From positions 62,001 through 126,000 of the forward strand of contig NZ_JOID01000005.1 of assembly GCF_000719865.1 (NCBI RefSeq): a stretch of DNA of 64,000 bases, in the 5' to 3' direction. Shown in pieces: positions 25,685 through 36,563 of the stretch. Numbering within the stretch: position 1 is the first letter of the stretch; each line of letters opens with the position of its first letter. The notes under the pieces were generated by a model that searched no databases, was not told the DNA's origin, and saw only the letters and a list, made by a program, of their open reading frames with translations. This stretch comes from Streptomyces albus subsp. albus. GTDB lineage: Bacteria > Actinomycetota > Actinomycetes > Streptomycetales > Streptomycetaceae. The position numbers and the translations under genes were made by a program.

Positions 25685-26902
25685 CTACTTGAGGAAGTCC
25701 GGCACGTCGAGCTCCTCGGCCTGGCTGTCCGAGTACGGACGGGCCGGCGGCACCTGCGGGGGCGCGACCGGCGGCGAGGGAACGTCGGCGACCGGCGCGG
25801 TCCCGGCCGGCTCGGGCTCCTCCTCACGGGAGGGGGTGACGCTGCCGAGCCCGCCGAAGGACGGGCGGTTCTCCGCCGGAGCGGGCGCGGGGGTCTCCTC
25901 GCGGGCGCCGTAGGAGCCGAGCACCTTGTCCCGGCTCTGGCTCTTGGACGGCGGCTGGCCGCCGTCGAACCCGGCCGCGATGACGGTGACCCGGACCTCA
26001 TCGCCGAGGGCGTCGTCGATGACCGCGCCGAAGATGATGTTGGCCTCGGGGTGGGCCGCCTCGCTGACCAGCTGCGCGGCCTCGTTGATCTCGAACAGGC
26101 CGAGGTCGGAGCCGCCGGAGATGGAGAGCAGCACCCCGCGGGCGCCGTCGATGGACGCCTCCAGCAGGGGCGAGGAGATGGCCATCTCGGCTGCTGCCAC
26201 CGCGCGGTCGTCGCCGCGCGCCGAGCCGATCCCCATGAGCGCCGAACCGGCCTCGGACATCACGGACTTCACATCCGCGAAGTCGAGGTTGATGAGCCCC
26301 GGGGTGGTGATGAGATCGGTGATGCCCTGGACACCCGACAGCAGGACCTGGTCCGCGGACTTGAAGGCGTCGAGCACGCTGACCTGGCGGTCGGAGATCG
26401 ACAGCAGCCGGTCGTTGGGGATCACGATGAGGGTGTCGACCTCGTCGCGCAGGCCGGCGATGCCGTCCTCGGCCTGGTTCGCGCGACGCCGGCCCTCGAA
26501 GGTGAAGGGGCGGGTGACCACACCGATGGTCAGTGCGCCCAGGGAGCGGGCGATGCCGGCGACCACGGGGGCGCCGCCGGTGCCCGTGCCACCGCCCTCG
26601 CCCGCGGTGACGAAGACCATGTCGGCCCCCTTGAGGACCTCCTCGATCTCCTCGCGGTGGTCCTCGGCCGCCTTGCGGCCGACATCGGGGTTGGCGCCGG
26701 CGCCGAGGCCCCGGGTGAGCTCACGGCCGACGTCGAGTTTGACGTCCGCGTCGCTCATCAGCAGGGCCTGTGCGTCCGTGTTGATCGCGATGAACTCGAC
26801 GCCCTTGAGACCGACCTCGATCATCCGGTTGATGGCGTTGACGCCACCGCCGCCGATGCCGACGACCTTGATGACTGCGAGGTAGTTCTGCGGTGCTGCC
26901 AC
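25685..26902 (-). CDS. ftsZ: FtsZ, tubulin-like cell division GTPase
   Basis: 405 residues. It has the N-terminal [12 protein letters not shown] nucleotide-binding segment, the tubulin signature GGGTGTG at 103-109, and the T7 loop ([11 protein letters not shown]) with catalytic Asp residues. A variable acidic/Pro-rich linker (about 315-390) and the C-terminal SepF-binding peptide (ELDVPDFLK) complete it. It polymerises into vegetative cross-wall rings and sporulation ladders. The GTG at 26902 is followed by [12 protein letters not shown], the standard actinobacterial start. Its 239-base upstream region is likely to hold its own promoters within the dcw block. Confidence 0.99.
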   Translation of the reverse strand: MAAPQNYLAVIKVVGIGGGGVNAINRMIEVGLKGVEFIAINTDAQALLMSDADVKLDVGRELTRGLGAGANPDVGRKAAEDHREEIEEVLKGADMVFVTAGEGGGTGTGGAPVVAGIARSLGALTIGVVTRPFTFEGRRRANQAEDGIAGLRDEVDTLIVIPNDRLLSISDRQVSVLDAFKSADQVLLSGVQGITDLITTPGLINLDFADVKSVMSEAGSALMGIGSARGDDRAVAAAEMAISSPLLEASIDGARGVLLSISGGSDLGLFEINEAAQLVSEAAHPEANIIFGAVIDDALGDEVRVTVIAAGFDGGQPPSKSQSRDKVLGSYGAREETPAPAPAENRPSFGGLGSVTPSREEEPEPAGTAPVADVPSPPVAPPQVPPARPYSDSQAEELDVPDFLK

Positions 26903-27141
26903 GTCGAAGGCCTCTCGCCTCGAGTTACGTATGCCTGAGGGCCGGTTCGAAGTGCCGACCCGAACCCTAACCGTGAAGTTTAGGGTTACCAGTGTGTCTG
27001 CCCCTTGGAGCCTTCGAACGAGACACTAAGTCGACAAGCGCCGCGCGTTCAATGAACACGCCGAACCTCCCGCTTTTCTTTTCACCCTATGTGATCGCGC
27101 GCAGTGGTGGGGCACCAGGGTGCGCGCCGGGTGAGCGGGGG
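26903..27141 (-). promoter_or_regulatory. ftsZ upstream regulatory region
   Basis: 239 AT-richer bases between ftsQ and ftsZ. AACCCTAA (26963-26970) and TTAGGGTT (26980-26987) form an 8-bp inverted repeat with a 9-base spacer. On the minus strand its second arm supplies TAGGGT, a possible -10. Two GACAC pentamers, the WhiA recognition element, occur in opposite orientation (minus strand 26998-26994, plus strand 27022-27026). ftsZ of Streptomyces is known to have several promoters and to be a WhiA/WhiB target; assignment of these exact bases is inference. Confidence 0.55.
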
Positions 27142-27942
27142 TCAACTCCCCGAGACCGCCGGGGCGCTGGGAGAGCTCACGTCGAAGTGCCCGGCTCCGC
27201 GGGCGGTTTTCAGCAAAGCCCGGAGAGTCCTCGCCTTCTGTTCCGAGCGCTCGGGCGAACCCCACACCACGGTCCGGCCACCCGTCAGTTCCAGTGTGAG
27301 GGAGTCATAGGAACGGACCAGGAGGGCGCGGGTCTCCCGGTGGACCGGGGCAGGCAGTCCGGCCACGACGCCGGCGGCCTCCCGCCGCAGCCGTTCCGCT
27401 CCGAAACGATGCCGGCTCGGCGATCCGGCGGCATCCATTTCCAGCAGCGGCACGCCCTTGGGCCGTTGGCTCACCGTGGCGAAAGGCACACCCTCACCGT
27501 CCACTTCGATGAACTTTCCGCCCTTTTCGATAAGCACTGCGGATTTCCGCTCGGTCACCTTCAGTTCGACCTCGTGCGGCCATGAGCGTACGACGGCGAC
27601 CGAGTCGATGCGCGGGAGTTTTTCCCGCAGCCGGCCGGCGACCGCGTCGGTGTCGACGGAGACGAGCGGGGCGCCGCGCGGCACGGCGGCGGCCCGGCGG
27701 ACCTCCTCCGGGGTCAGGACGCGGGTGCCGTCGACCGTCACGCGCTCCACCCGGACCCAGGCCGAGCCGTTGAGGACCCAGAAGACACCGGCCGCGAACA
27801 GGGCCAGACCGGTCACCCAGAAGACGAGCCGGTCGGCACGCGGGCGCCACCCGCGCGGGCGCTCCCGCCCGGACGGCTCCGGGGGCGGGCCGGACGGCGA
27901 CAGTCCGCTGTCGCCGCGCGGGGCGGTCGTCGGTCCGGCCAC
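27142..27942 (-). CDS. ftsQ: FtsQ/DivIB divisome protein
   Basis: 266 residues. A cytosolic basic, Pro-rich N-terminus (about 1-42), one membrane helix (LVFWVTGLALFAAGVFWVL, about 43-61), a POTRA domain (VRVERVTVDGTRVLTPEEVRRAAAVPRGAPLVSVDTDAVAGRLREKLPRIDSVAVVRSWPHEVELKVTER) and the FtsQ beta domain follow. It links early and late divisome proteins. It starts at a GTG (27942), 46 bases after murG. Confidence 0.96.
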   Translation of the reverse strand: MAGPTTAPRGDSGLSPSGPPPEPSGRERPRGWRPRADRLVFWVTGLALFAAGVFWVLNGSAWVRVERVTVDGTRVLTPEEVRRAAAVPRGAPLVSVDTDAVAGRLREKLPRIDSVAVVRSWPHEVELKVTERKSAVLIEKGGKFIEVDGEGVPFATVSQRPKGVPLLEMDAAGSPSRHRFGAERLRREAAGVVAGLPAPVHRETRALLVRSYDSLTLELTGGRTVVWGSPERSEQKARTLRALLKTARGAGHFDVSSPSAPAVSGS

Positions 27943-27988
27943 GCTCCCCTGCTTTCCCGCGCCCGTGCGCGCTGTTCTCCGGTGGCCG

Positions 27989-29083
27989 TCAGCCGGCCCG
28001 GTGTGCGGCGATCGCCTCGTAGACCATGCCGACCAGCAGTTCGTCGGCGTCCCGGCGGCCGAAGTCGGCGGCGGCGCGGGACATCTCGTACAGCCGGTGC
28101 GGGTCGGTGAGGACCGGAAGCACTTGCTGCTGCACCCACTCGGGGGTCAGTTCCGCGTCGTCCACCAGCAGTCCGCCGCCCGCCTTCACCACCGGCTGGG
28201 CGTTGAGGCGCTGTTCGCCGTTGCCGATGGGCAGCGGCACATAGGCGGCGGGCAGTCCGACGGCCGACAGCTCGGCGACCGTCATCGCTCCCGCGCGGCA
28301 GAGCATCATGTCGGCTGCCGCGTAGGCCAGATCCATCCGGTCCACGTAGGAGACGGGGATGTACGGCGGCATGCCGGGCATGTTGTCGGCCCGCGGCAGT
28401 TCGTTCTTCGGACCGACCGCGTGCAGGATCTGGACGCCCGCGCGCTGGAGCGCCGGGGCCACCGTCTGCACGACCTCGTTCAGCCGCCGGGCGCCCTGCG
28501 ATCCGCCGGAGACCAGCAGGGTGGGCAGATTCTGGTCCAGGCCGAACGCGGCACGGGCCTCCGGACGGGCCGCCGCCCGGTCGAGGGTGGCGATGGAGCG
28601 GCGCAGCGGAATGCCGACGTAACGGGCGCCGCGCAGCTTGCTGTCCGGGGTGCTCACCGCGACGGCCGCGGCGTACCGCGAGCCGATCTTGTTGGCGAGG
28701 CCGGGGCGCGCGTTGGCCTCGTGGACGATGATCGGCACGCCCAGCCGCTTGGCCGCGAGATAGCCGGGCAGGGCCACATAGCCGCCGAACCCGACCACGC
28801 AGTCGGCCTTGGTGCGCTCCAGGATCTGCTCCGCGGCCTTGATCGTGCCGCGCAGCCGGCCGGGAACGGTGATCAGTTCCGGTGTGGGCTTGCGCGGCAG
28901 CGGTACGGCCGGGATCAGCCCGAGTTCGTAGCCCCGCTCGGGTACGAGCCGGGTCTCGAGTCCGCGCTCCGTCCCCAGGGCCGTGATTCCCACGGCCGGG
29001 TCGCGCCTCCGCAGGGCATCCGCGAGGGCGAGCGCGGGCTCGATGTGGCCGGCGGTCCCCCCACCGGCGAGTACGACATGCAC
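27989..29083 (-). CDS. murG: MurG, lipid I N-acetylglucosaminyltransferase
   Basis: 364 residues, a GT-B glycosyltransferase that adds GlcNAc from UDP-GlcNAc to lipid I to make lipid II at the inner membrane face. The N-terminal [22 protein letters not shown] glycine loop and the C-terminal [15 protein letters not shown] and [34 protein letters not shown] donor-binding motifs are intact. It starts at ATG 29083, 6 bases after the ftsW stop. Confidence 0.98.
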   Translation of the reverse strand: MHVVLAGGGTAGHIEPALALADALRRRDPAVGITALGTERGLETRLVPERGYELGLIPAVPLPRKPTPELITVPGRLRGTIKAAEQILERTKADCVVGFGGYVALPGYLAAKRLGVPIIVHEANARPGLANKIGSRYAAAVAVSTPDSKLRGARYVGIPLRRSIATLDRAAARPEARAAFGLDQNLPTLLVSGGSQGARRLNEVVQTVAPALQRAGVQILHAVGPKNELPRADNMPGMPPYIPVSYVDRMDLAYAAADMMLCRAGAMTVAELSAVGLPAAYVPLPIGNGEQRLNAQPVVKAGGGLLVDDAELTPEWVQQQVLPVLTDPHRLYEMSRAAADFGRRDADELLVGMVYEAIAAHRAG

Positions 29084-29089
29084 CGAAAT

Positions 29090-30514
29090 TCACCGCTCTC
29101 CGGACGGCGGCCGCTCCGCGCGCCGTCTCATCGTGTTCCTTCTCGCCCGGGCCAGCCGCTTACCCGGGTAAAACTGCCTCATCCGAGGCTGCCGCATGGC
29201 CAGGGCCGCCCGGGCAGCGGGCTCACTGCGCGCGAACGCGATCATCAGCCCGACGGCGAACAGGGTCGGCAGCAGGGCCGACCCCCCGTAGGACACCAGC
29301 GGGAGCGGGACTCCGGCGATCGGCAGCAGACCGAGCACCGCACCGATGTTGACCACGGCCTGGGCCGTGATCCAGGTGGTCACACCTCCCGCGGCGTACC
29401 TGACGAAGGGGTCCTCCGTGCGTCCGGCCACGCGGATACCCGCATAGCCTAGAGCCGCGTAGAGGGCGAGCACCGACAGCGTCCCCGCCAGGCCGAGTTC
29501 CTCCCCTGTCACGGCGAAGATGAAGTCGGTGTGTGGTTCGGGTAGTTCGCCCCATTTCTCCACACTGGCGCCGAGGCCGGCACCGAACCAGTTGCCGTTG
29601 GCCAGAGCGTATATCCCGTGGACGGCCTGCCAGCACTGGTCCCGTGGGCCGGGGTCGGTGGCACCGATGCACTCCAGCCGGGCCATCCGGTTGGGATTGG
29701 TCCCGATGAACAGGGTGCCGATCAGCCCGGCGACGGCGAGCACCCCGGCGAACAGCCGGGTGGGGGCGCCGGCCAGCCAGAGCAGGCCGAAGAGGATCGC
29801 GGTGAGGATGACGGCCGTGCCCATGTCGCCGCCGAGCATGATCAGTCCGAGCAGCAGGAAGGCGACCGGGACCAGCGGCACCAGCAGATGCTTCCACTGG
29901 GTCAGCAGCTTCTTCTCCCGCTTGCGCGCGAGCAGGTCGGCACCCCAGAGGACGAGGGCCAGCTTGCCGAACTCGCTGGGCTGGAGCTGGAACGGGCCGC
30001 CGAGCTGGATCCAGTTCTGATTGCCCTTCACCTCGTGTCCGATGCCGGGGATCTGCACCATGAGCAGCAGTACCAGGCACACGGCGAGCAGCGGGTACGC
30101 CAGGGCGCGGTGCAGCCGCACCGGCATGCGGGAGGCCAGCAGGAGCAGACCCCCGCCGATGCCGGCGGCCAGCAGTTGCTTGCCGAAGAAGTAGGTGGAG
30201 GGCAGGTCGGAGCGGAGGGCCTGGATCTGGGAGGCGGAGAAGACCATGACCAGGCCCAGTACGGTCAGCAGCAGCCCGCTGCCCAGGATCAGGTAATAGG
30301 CCGTCAGCGGACGGTCCCAGGCGCGCCGCAGGCGGCCCTGGAGACGCCGCAGCCGGCGCACCGGGCCGGAGTGTCCCGACGGGCCGCGGCCGGGGGCGGG
30401 GCGGCGGGGCGGCGCGGTGCGGCTCCGGCCGCCCGCGGCCCCGCCGGCCCGTGCCGGGCGGGGCCGGGCCGTGGCGCGCTCACGTGTCGGGATGCGGGGC
30501 CGCTCGGCCGTCAT
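29090..30514 (-). CDS. ftsW: FtsW, SEDS-family septal peptidoglycan polymerase
   Basis: 474 residues. A basic, Pro/Arg-rich N-terminus (about 1-65) precedes ten hydrophobic helices. SEDS features include NQNWIQLGGPFQLQPSEFGKLALVLWGADLLARK, GGDMGTAVI and the PHTDFIFAVTGEELGLAG loop, with PLPLVSYGGSALLPTLFAVGL near the end. It polymerises lipid II with FtsI as transpeptidase partner. The C-terminus is short and very basic. Confidence 0.97.
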   Translation of the reverse strand: MTAERPRIPTRERATARPRPARAGGAAGGRSRTAPPRRPAPGRGPSGHSGPVRRLRRLQGRLRRAWDRPLTAYYLILGSGLLLTVLGLVMVFSASQIQALRSDLPSTYFFGKQLLAAGIGGGLLLLASRMPVRLHRALAYPLLAVCLVLLLMVQIPGIGHEVKGNQNWIQLGGPFQLQPSEFGKLALVLWGADLLARKREKKLLTQWKHLLVPLVPVAFLLLGLIMLGGDMGTAVILTAILFGLLWLAGAPTRLFAGVLAVAGLIGTLFIGTNPNRMARLECIGATDPGPRDQCWQAVHGIYALANGNWFGAGLGASVEKWGELPEPHTDFIFAVTGEELGLAGTLSVLALYAALGYAGIRVAGRTEDPFVRYAAGGVTTWITAQAVVNIGAVLGLLPIAGVPLPLVSYGGSALLPTLFAVGLMIAFARSEPAARAALAMRQPRMRQFYPGKRLARARRNTMRRRAERPPSGER

Positions 30515-30574
30515 GTCCCCTCCAGTCGGGCTGCCGGGTGCCGGGCGGCCGGTCGGGCACAGGGGGCAGCCCGG

Positions 30575-32011
30575 TCAGCGTCCCTGTCCCCCATGGCCGG
30601 CCCCGAGTGCGCACACGGCCTCGGCGAAGGCCTCGCCGCGCTTGCCGTAGTTGACGAACATGTCCATCGAGGCGCAGGCGGGGGCCAGCAGAACGGTGTC
30701 TCCCGGCCGGGCGAGCGCCGCCGCTTCCCGGACCGCCGCCGCCATCGCCCCAGTGTCGGTCCGGTCGAGCTCGGCGACCGGGACATCGGGGGCGTGTCGC
30801 GTCAGGGCTTCGCGGATCAGAGCCCGGTCGGCGCCCATCAGGACGACCCCGCGCAGCCGTCCCGAGGCCGCCGTCACCAGCTCGTCGAAGGTGGCGCCCT
30901 TGGCGAGGCCGCCGGCGATCCAGACGACGTGGTCGTAGGCGGTCAGGGAGGCCTCGGCGGCATGGGTGTTGGTCGCCTTGGAGTCGTCGATGTACGTGAC
31001 GCCGCCGATCTCCGCGACCCGGGCGATGCGGTGCGGCTCGGGCCGGAACGCCCGCAGGCCGTCCCGTACCGCGCGCGGCTCGACGCCGTAGGCGCGGGCC
31101 AGGGCCGCGGCGGCGAGGGCGTTGGCGATGTTGTGCGGGACCGGCGGATTGACGTCGGAGACCTCGGCCAGCTCCTGGGCCTGCTTCTGACGGTCCTTCA
31201 CAAAGGCGCGGTCGACGAGGATGCCGTCGACGACGCCGAGTTGCGAGGGCGCCGGCGGGCCGAGGGTGAAGCCGATGGCCCGGCAGCCCTCCTCCACGTC
31301 GGCGGCGCGGACCAGCTCCTCGGTGGCCTTGTCGGCCGCGTTGTAGACGCAGGCGACCGTGTTGCCCTCGTAGATCCGGCCCTTGTCGGCGGCGTACGCC
31401 TCCATCGAGCCGTGCCAGTCGAGGTGGTCGGGCGCCAGGTTGAGAACGGCGGCGGAGTGCGCGCGCAGGCTGGGCGCCCAGTGCAGCTGGTAGCTGGAGA
31501 GTTCGACGGCCAGGACGTCGTACGGCGCGGCGTCCTCCCGCTGTTCGGCGAGGACGGCGTCCAGGACGGAGACGCCGATGTTGCCGACGGCGGCGGTGCG
31601 CAGTCCGGCGGCCTCCAGGATGGCCGCGAGCATGCGGACCGTCGTGGTCTTGCCGTTGGTGCCGGTGACGGCAAGCCAGGGCGCGGCGCCGGGGCCGCGC
31701 AGGCGCCAGGCCAGCTCCACGTCGCCCCAGACCGGGACGCCGGCCCCGGCCGCGGCCCGGAAGAGCGGTTTGTCCGGCTGCCAGCCGGGGGCCGTGACGA
31801 CGAGTTCGGTGCCCTCGGGGAGGGTGGCGCCGTCGCCGAGGCGGACCGTGACGCCGAGCGCCTCCAGTTCGGCGGCCTGCTGCCGCGACCGTTCGTCGTC
31901 GCCGTCGTTGACCACGGTGACCCGGGCGCCGAGGCCCCGCAGCACGCGCGCTGCGGGGACCCCGGAGACACCGAGTCCGGCGACGGTGACACGGGTGCCG
32001 GTCCAGTTCAC
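30575..32011 (-). CDS. murD: MurD, UDP-MurNAc-L-alanine:D-glutamate ligase
   Basis: 478 residues. An N-terminal Rossmann domain ([17 protein letters not shown]), ATP-binding [14 protein letters not shown], central [13 protein letters not shown] and [16 protein letters not shown], and C-terminal [17 protein letters not shown] follow the Mur ligase order. It adds D-Glu to UDP-MurNAc-L-Ala in the cytosol. I start at GTG 32011, which overlaps the mraY stop (GTGA). Confidence 0.97.
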   Translation of the reverse strand: MNWTGTRVTVAGLGVSGVPAARVLRGLGARVTVVNDGDDERSRQQAAELEALGVTVRLGDGATLPEGTELVVTAPGWQPDKPLFRAAAGAGVPVWGDVELAWRLRGPGAAPWLAVTGTNGKTTTVRMLAAILEAAGLRTAAVGNIGVSVLDAVLAEQREDAAPYDVLAVELSSYQLHWAPSLRAHSAAVLNLAPDHLDWHGSMEAYAADKGRIYEGNTVACVYNAADKATEELVRAADVEEGCRAIGFTLGPPAPSQLGVVDGILVDRAFVKDRQKQAQELAEVSDVNPPVPHNIANALAAAALARAYGVEPRAVRDGLRAFRPEPHRIARVAEIGGVTYIDDSKATNTHAAEASLTAYDHVVWIAGGLAKGATFDELVTAASGRLRGVVLMGADRALIREALTRHAPDVPVAELDRTDTGAMAAAVREAAALARPGDTVLLAPACASMDMFVNYGKRGEAFAEAVCALGAGHGGQGR

Positions 32012-33078
32012 TTGCCCGCCGCCCAGCCCGCGTAGAAGAGACCGAGACCGACGATCACGCACATGCCCTGGATGATCCAGAATCTGACCACGACCAGCAC
32101 CTCGCTCCAGCCCTTGAGCTCGAAGTGGTGCTGGAGCGGCGCCATCCGGAAGACCCGCTTCCCGGTGAGCCGGAAGGAGCCGACCTGGATGACGACGGAC
32201 ATCGTGATCAGGACGAAGAGGCCGCCGAGCAGGGCGAGCAGGAGTTCCGTGCGGGAGACGATCGCCAGGCCGGCGAGCGCGCCGCCGAGGGCCAGCGAAC
32301 CGGTGTCGCCCATGAAGATCTTGGCGGGTGAGGTGTTCCACCACAGGAAGCCGAAGCAGGCACCCATCAGGGCGGAGGCCACCACGGCCAGGTCCAGCGG
32401 GTCGCGGACCTCGAAGCAGGCGGCGGGGTTGGTCAGCCGCTCGGCGTAGGCGCAGGACTCCTGGTGCTGCCAGACGCCGATGAAGGTGTAGGCGCCGAAG
32501 ACCATCACGGAGGCACCGGTGGCCAGGCCGTCGAGGCCGTCGGTCAGGTTCACGCCGTTCGACATCGCGAGGATCATGAACAGCGCCCAGATCACGAAGA
32601 TGACCGGGCCCAGCGACCAGCCGAAGTCCTGGGTGAAGGACAGCTTGTCGGAGGCCGGTGTCTGGCCCCGGCTGTCGGCGAAGTTGAGCGACAGGATCGC
32701 GAAGGCGATGCCGACGATCAGCTGGCCGGCCATCTTCGCCTTGGCGCGCAGACCGAGGCTCCGCTGCTTGACGATCTTGATGTAGTCGTCCAGGAAGCCG
32801 ACCAGGCCCATGCCCGCCATCAGGAAGAGCACCAGGAGACCCGAGAAGGTGGGGTTCTCGGCGGTGATCACCTTGGTGAGGGCGTACGCGATGAGCGTGG
32901 CCAGGATGAAGGCGATACCACCCATGGTGGGGGTGCCGCGCTTGCCGTGGTGCCCGCGCGGGCCGTCGTCCCGGATGTACTGCCCGTAGCCCTTGCGGGC
33001 CAGGAGTTTGATCAGCAGCGGAGTGCCGACCAGGGTCAGGAAGAGCCCGATGACTCCGGAGAAGAGGATCTGCCTCAT
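32008..33078 (-). CDS. mraY: MraY, phospho-MurNAc-pentapeptide translocase
   Basis: 356 residues with ten membrane helices. [13 protein letters not shown], the GFLDDYIK active-site aspartates, [32 protein letters not shown] and [14 protein letters not shown] are all intact. It transfers phospho-MurNAc-pentapeptide to undecaprenyl phosphate, forming lipid I, and is the target of nucleoside antibiotics such as tunicamycin-class compounds (known of the family). The ATG overlaps the murF stop (ATGA). Confidence 0.98.
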   Translation of the reverse strand: MRQILFSGVIGLFLTLVGTPLLIKLLARKGYGQYIRDDGPRGHHGKRGTPTMGGIAFILATLIAYALTKVITAENPTFSGLLVLFLMAGMGLVGFLDDYIKIVKQRSLGLRAKAKMAGQLIVGIAFAILSLNFADSRGQTPASDKLSFTQDFGWSLGPVIFVIWALFMILAMSNGVNLTDGLDGLATGASVMVFGAYTFIGVWQHQESCAYAERLTNPAACFEVRDPLDLAVVASALMGACFGFLWWNTSPAKIFMGDTGSLALGGALAGLAIVSRTELLLALLGGLFVLITMSVVIQVGSFRLTGKRVFRMAPLQHHFELKGWSEVLVVVRFWIIQGMCVIVGLGLFYAGWAAGK

Positions 33079-34502
33079 CGGCCGGCGACCTCACCCTCGC
33101 CCGCGGCCGCGCCGCCGTCGGCGAGCAGCTCCTGCGCCACCCGCTCCAGCCCCACCGACCGGGACGCCTTCACCAGCACGACGTCTCCCGGGCGCAGTTC
33201 TCTGCGCATAAGGTCGACCGCCGCCCGTGCGTCGGACACGTGCACCGACTCCTCACCCCACGAACCCTCGTTCTTGGCACCCATGTCGAGCCAGGCGGCC
33301 TCCCGGCCCCCGACCGCCACAAGCTTGCTGACGTTGAGTCGGACGGCCAGCCGCCCGACCGCGTCGTGCTCGGCGAGCGACTCCTCACCGAGCTCCGCCA
33401 TCTCACCGAGCACGGCCCACGTACGACGCCCCTTGCCCATGGCGACGAGCGCACGGAGCGCCGCCCGCACGGAGTCGGGGTTCGCGTTGTAGGCGTCGTT
33501 GACGACCGTCACGCCGTCCGGGCGCTCGGTGACCTCCATGCGCCAGCGGGAGAGCTGGCCGGCCTCGGAGAGCGCGGTGGCGATCTCGTCGGCAGGCATG
33601 CCCAACTCATGGGCGACGGCGGCCGCGGCGAGCGCGTTCGACACGTGGTGCTCACCGTACAGCCGCAGGGTCACGGCACTGCACCCGGTGGGGGTGCGAA
33701 GTGTGAAGGCGGGCTGTCCGGTGTCCGTGAGGCGCACGTCCTCGGCCCGGACGTCGGCCTCCGCGGACTCACCGAACAGGACGATGCGGGCCCGGGTGCG
33801 GCCCGCCATGGCCCGTACCAGCGGGTCGTCGGCGTTGAGGACGGCCAGGCCGCCCTCCGCGGCCGGCGGCAGGGCCTCCACCAGTTCGCCCTTCGCCTCG
33901 GCGATCCGCTCCTTGCCGCCGAACTCGCCGACGTGCGCGGTCCCGACGTTGAGCACCACCCCGACCCGCGGCGGGGTGAGCTCCGCGAGGTACCGGATGT
34001 GCCCCTTGCCGCGGGCGCCCATCTCCAGGACGAGGTGACGAGTGCTCGCCTCGGCGCGCAGGGCGGTCAGCGGCAGCCCGATCTCGTTGTTGAGGGAGCC
34101 GGGCGGCCAGACCGTGGGACCGATCCGCTGCAGGAGCTGGGCGAGCAGGTCCTTGGTGCTGGTCTTGCCGGCCGAGCCGGTGAGCGCCACGACGGTGGTG
34201 CCCAGGCGCCGGACGACCTCCCGGGCCAGCGCGCCGAGCGCGGCCGTGACGTCGTCGACGACGATCGCCGGGACGCCGACGGGCCGGGCGGCGAGGACGG
34301 CGACCGCCCCCTGCTCGACGGCCTGGCGCGCGAAGTCGTGGCCGTCCGCGTTCTCACCGGCGAACGCGGCGAACAAGCCGCCGGGGCCCGCCTTCCGCGA
34401 GTCGATCTCGACGGAGCCGGTGACCCGGGCGCCGGGGTCCGGTATGTCGTGCGGACGGCCGGAGACGGCGGCGGTGATCTCGGCGAGCGAGAGGTCGATC
34501 AC
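33075..34502 (-). CDS. murF: MurF, UDP-MurNAc-tripeptide:D-Ala-D-Ala ligase
   Basis: 475 residues: an N-terminal [24 protein letters not shown] substrate domain, ATPase loop [32 protein letters not shown], and C-terminal [20 protein letters not shown]. It completes the cytosolic pentapeptide. It starts at a GTG (34502); about 60 bases separate it from murE, with in-between sequence that includes a run of rare-looking GTGTGC but no gene. Confidence 0.97.
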   Translation of the reverse strand: MIDLSLAEITAAVSGRPHDIPDPGARVTGSVEIDSRKAGPGGLFAAFAGENADGHDFARQAVEQGAVAVLAARPVGVPAIVVDDVTAALGALAREVVRRLGTTVVALTGSAGKTSTKDLLAQLLQRIGPTVWPPGSLNNEIGLPLTALRAEASTRHLVLEMGARGKGHIRYLAELTPPRVGVVLNVGTAHVGEFGGKERIAEAKGELVEALPPAAEGGLAVLNADDPLVRAMAGRTRARIVLFGESAEADVRAEDVRLTDTGQPAFTLRTPTGCSAVTLRLYGEHHVSNALAAAAVAHELGMPADEIATALSEAGQLSRWRMEVTERPDGVTVVNDAYNANPDSVRAALRALVAMGKGRRTWAVLGEMAELGEESLAEHDAVGRLAVRLNVSKLVAVGGREAAWLDMGAKNEGSWGEESVHVSDARAAVDLMRRELRPGDVVLVKASRSVGLERVAQELLADGGAAAGEGEVAGR

Positions 34503-34564
34503 CGGTCACCCCCGCTGGGGCCGGAAGGCTGCCGGGTGAAGGCATGTGCGCGCATGGCGGTCTG

Positions 34565-36295
34565 TCATCCCTGGTCGGTGGAGTGCGGAGCGAGCGCGCC
34601 ACCGGCTTCCGCCGGGGTGGCGCGCTCCGCGGCGGCACGGGAGCGGATGGCCTCGCCCAGCACCTCGCGGTCGTCGAAGGCGCGGACCACGCCCGCGATG
34701 TGCTGGCCCAGTTCGTGCCCCTTGCCGAGGACCAGCACCGCGTCGCCGGGCTCGGCCCGGGCGACGGCCGCGGCGATGGCCTCGGCGCGGTCGGCGTGCA
34801 GCAGGACGTCGCCGCGCTCGTGGACCGGGACCTCGGAGGCGCCGGTGAGCATCACGGCGAGGATCGCCAGGGGGTCCTCGGAGCGCGGGTTGTCGGAGGT
34901 GAGCACGGCGGTGTCGGAGAGCCGCGCCAGCGCCGCGCCCATCGGGCGGCGCTTGTGCGGGTCGCGGTCGCCGCCGCAGCCGAGTACCGCGTGGATCCTG
35001 CCGTCGGTGACCCGGCGGACCGCGCGGAGGACGGATTCCACGGCGTCGGGCTTGTGCGCGTAGTCGACCAGGGCGAGATAGGGCTGGCCCTCGTCGACCC
35101 GCTCCAGCCGGCCGGGGACACCGGGGATCCCCGCGACGCCGTCGGCCGCGGTCTGCGGATCGACGCCGGCGACGACCAGGGCGGTGATCGCGGCGAGGGC
35201 GTTGGCGACGTTGAACGGGCCCGGCAGCGGCGCGGCGGCCCGCACCGACTCGCCCTTGGGGCCCACGGCGGTGAAGCGGGAGCCGAGCGGGCCGACCTCG
35301 ATCTCCTCGGCGCGCCAGTCGGCGTCCGGGTGGCCCTCCGCGGAGAAGGTGGTGACCGGGACCTCGGACTCCTGGACCAGCCGGCGGCCGTACTCGTCGT
35401 CGAGGTTGACGACGCCCGCGCGGCTGCGGCGGGCGGTGAACAGCTGCGCCTTCGCCCGGAAGTAGTCCTCCATGTCCGGGTGGAAGTCCAGGTGTTCGGG
35501 GCTGAGGTTGTTGAAGACGGCGACGTCGAACACGCAGCCGTCGACCCGTCCGAGGACCAGGGCGTGGCTGGAGACCTCCATGGTGACCGAGCGGACCCCG
35601 CGCTCGCGCATCACGGCGAAGAGGGCCTGGAGGTCGGTGGCCTCCGGGGTGGTGCGCTCGCTCTTCAGGCGTTCGTCGCCGATACGGGACTCGACGGTGC
35701 CGATGAGGCCGGTGGGTTCGGGGGCACCGCCCTCCTCGCCGGCGCCCTCCGCGCCGGTGGCCGCGTGCTGCCGGCGGGCGGCGGCCGCGGCCCGGAGACC
35801 GCCGTCGATCATGTACGCGGTGGTGGTCTTGCCGGAGGTGCCGGTGATGCCGATCTGGAGCAGATCACGGCCGGGGTCGCCGTAGACGGTGACGGCCAGT
35901 TCGCCCATCCGGCCGCGGGGGTCGTCCACGACGAGCACCGGGAGGCCGGTCGCGGCGGCCCGTTCGGCACCGGACGGGTCGGTGAGGACGGCCGCGGCGC
36001 CGAGGCCGGCGGCCTGGCCGGCGAAGTCGGCGCCGTGCAGGCGGGCTCCGGCGAGCGCCGCGTAGATGTCGCCGGGGCGCACCGCGCGGGAGTCGTGGGT
36101 GATGCCCGTGACCGCCACGTCCGCGGCGCCCGGGGGGACCTCGGCGCCCAGCTGATCCGCCAGCTTCGCCACCGGCGTGGGGTGGACCCGCTCGGGGCGG
36201 GGCGCGCCCGGGGGGTTCGCGGGCACTCGCCTGGGGGCCTCCCCCGTGGGCGGCGCGTCGGGGGACGGGGTGTGGGACTGATCAGCATGTGGCAC
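34565..36295 (-). CDS. murE: MurE, UDP-MurNAc-dipeptide:diaminopimelate ligase
   Basis: 576 residues from GTG 36295. Motifs: THDSRAVRPGDIYAALAGARLHGADF, ATP-binding GITGTSGKTTTAYMID, TMEVSSHALVLGRVDG, NLSPEHLDFHPDMEDYF and TSDNPRSEDP. The DNPR box marks diaminopimelate (rather than Lys) addition, in line with the LL-DAP wall of Streptomyces. The start is uncertain: the frame stays open for another 75 codons to an ATG at 36520 encoding a basic segment, and no strong Shine-Dalgarno marks either. The ~40 N-terminal residues here are Pro-rich and probably disordered. A 12-bp direct repeat (TCCGGTTCTTCC-type) lies in the 268-base gap to ftsI. Confidence 0.93.
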   Translation of the reverse strand: MPHADQSHTPSPDAPPTGEAPRRVPANPPGAPRPERVHPTPVAKLADQLGAEVPPGAADVAVTGITHDSRAVRPGDIYAALAGARLHGADFAGQAAGLGAAAVLTDPSGAERAAATGLPVLVVDDPRGRMGELAVTVYGDPGRDLLQIGITGTSGKTTTAYMIDGGLRAAAAARRQHAATGAEGAGEEGGAPEPTGLIGTVESRIGDERLKSERTTPEATDLQALFAVMRERGVRSVTMEVSSHALVLGRVDGCVFDVAVFNNLSPEHLDFHPDMEDYFRAKAQLFTARRSRAGVVNLDDEYGRRLVQESEVPVTTFSAEGHPDADWRAEEIEVGPLGSRFTAVGPKGESVRAAAPLPGPFNVANALAAITALVVAGVDPQTAADGVAGIPGVPGRLERVDEGQPYLALVDYAHKPDAVESVLRAVRRVTDGRIHAVLGCGGDRDPHKRRPMGAALARLSDTAVLTSDNPRSEDPLAILAVMLTGASEVPVHERGDVLLHADRAEAIAAAVARAEPGDAVLVLGKGHELGQHIAGVVRAFDDREVLGEAIRSRAAAERATPAEAGGALAPHSTDQG

Positions 36296-36563
36296 GGCGG
36301 TGAGCGTACCCGGCCCACCGGGCCGGTCGCGAAACAAGGGGTGGGAGGCATTCCGCTCCTCGCCGCCCGGGGTGATCGACGTCACGGGATCCGGCCTCAA
36401 TCTTTTGCTCGGTTTCTGGGATTTCCTGGGTTTCCGGCGCCTCCCGGCCTGCCGGGCCGCTCCTCCGGTTCTTCCTCCGGTTCTTCCGGTCTGGGCTGTT
36501 GTTCCCCGTTGTCCCGCCATGTGGTGCGTCGTTCCGCGTGATTCCGCCCGGTTCCGTGCGTGT

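Noticed and set aside
26963..26987. AACCCTAA/TTAGGGTT resembling telomere repeats
   Set aside because: Single inverted repeat inside the ftsZ promoter region; Streptomyces telomeres are long palindromic ends, not TTAGGG arrays, and this is a chromosomal core region.
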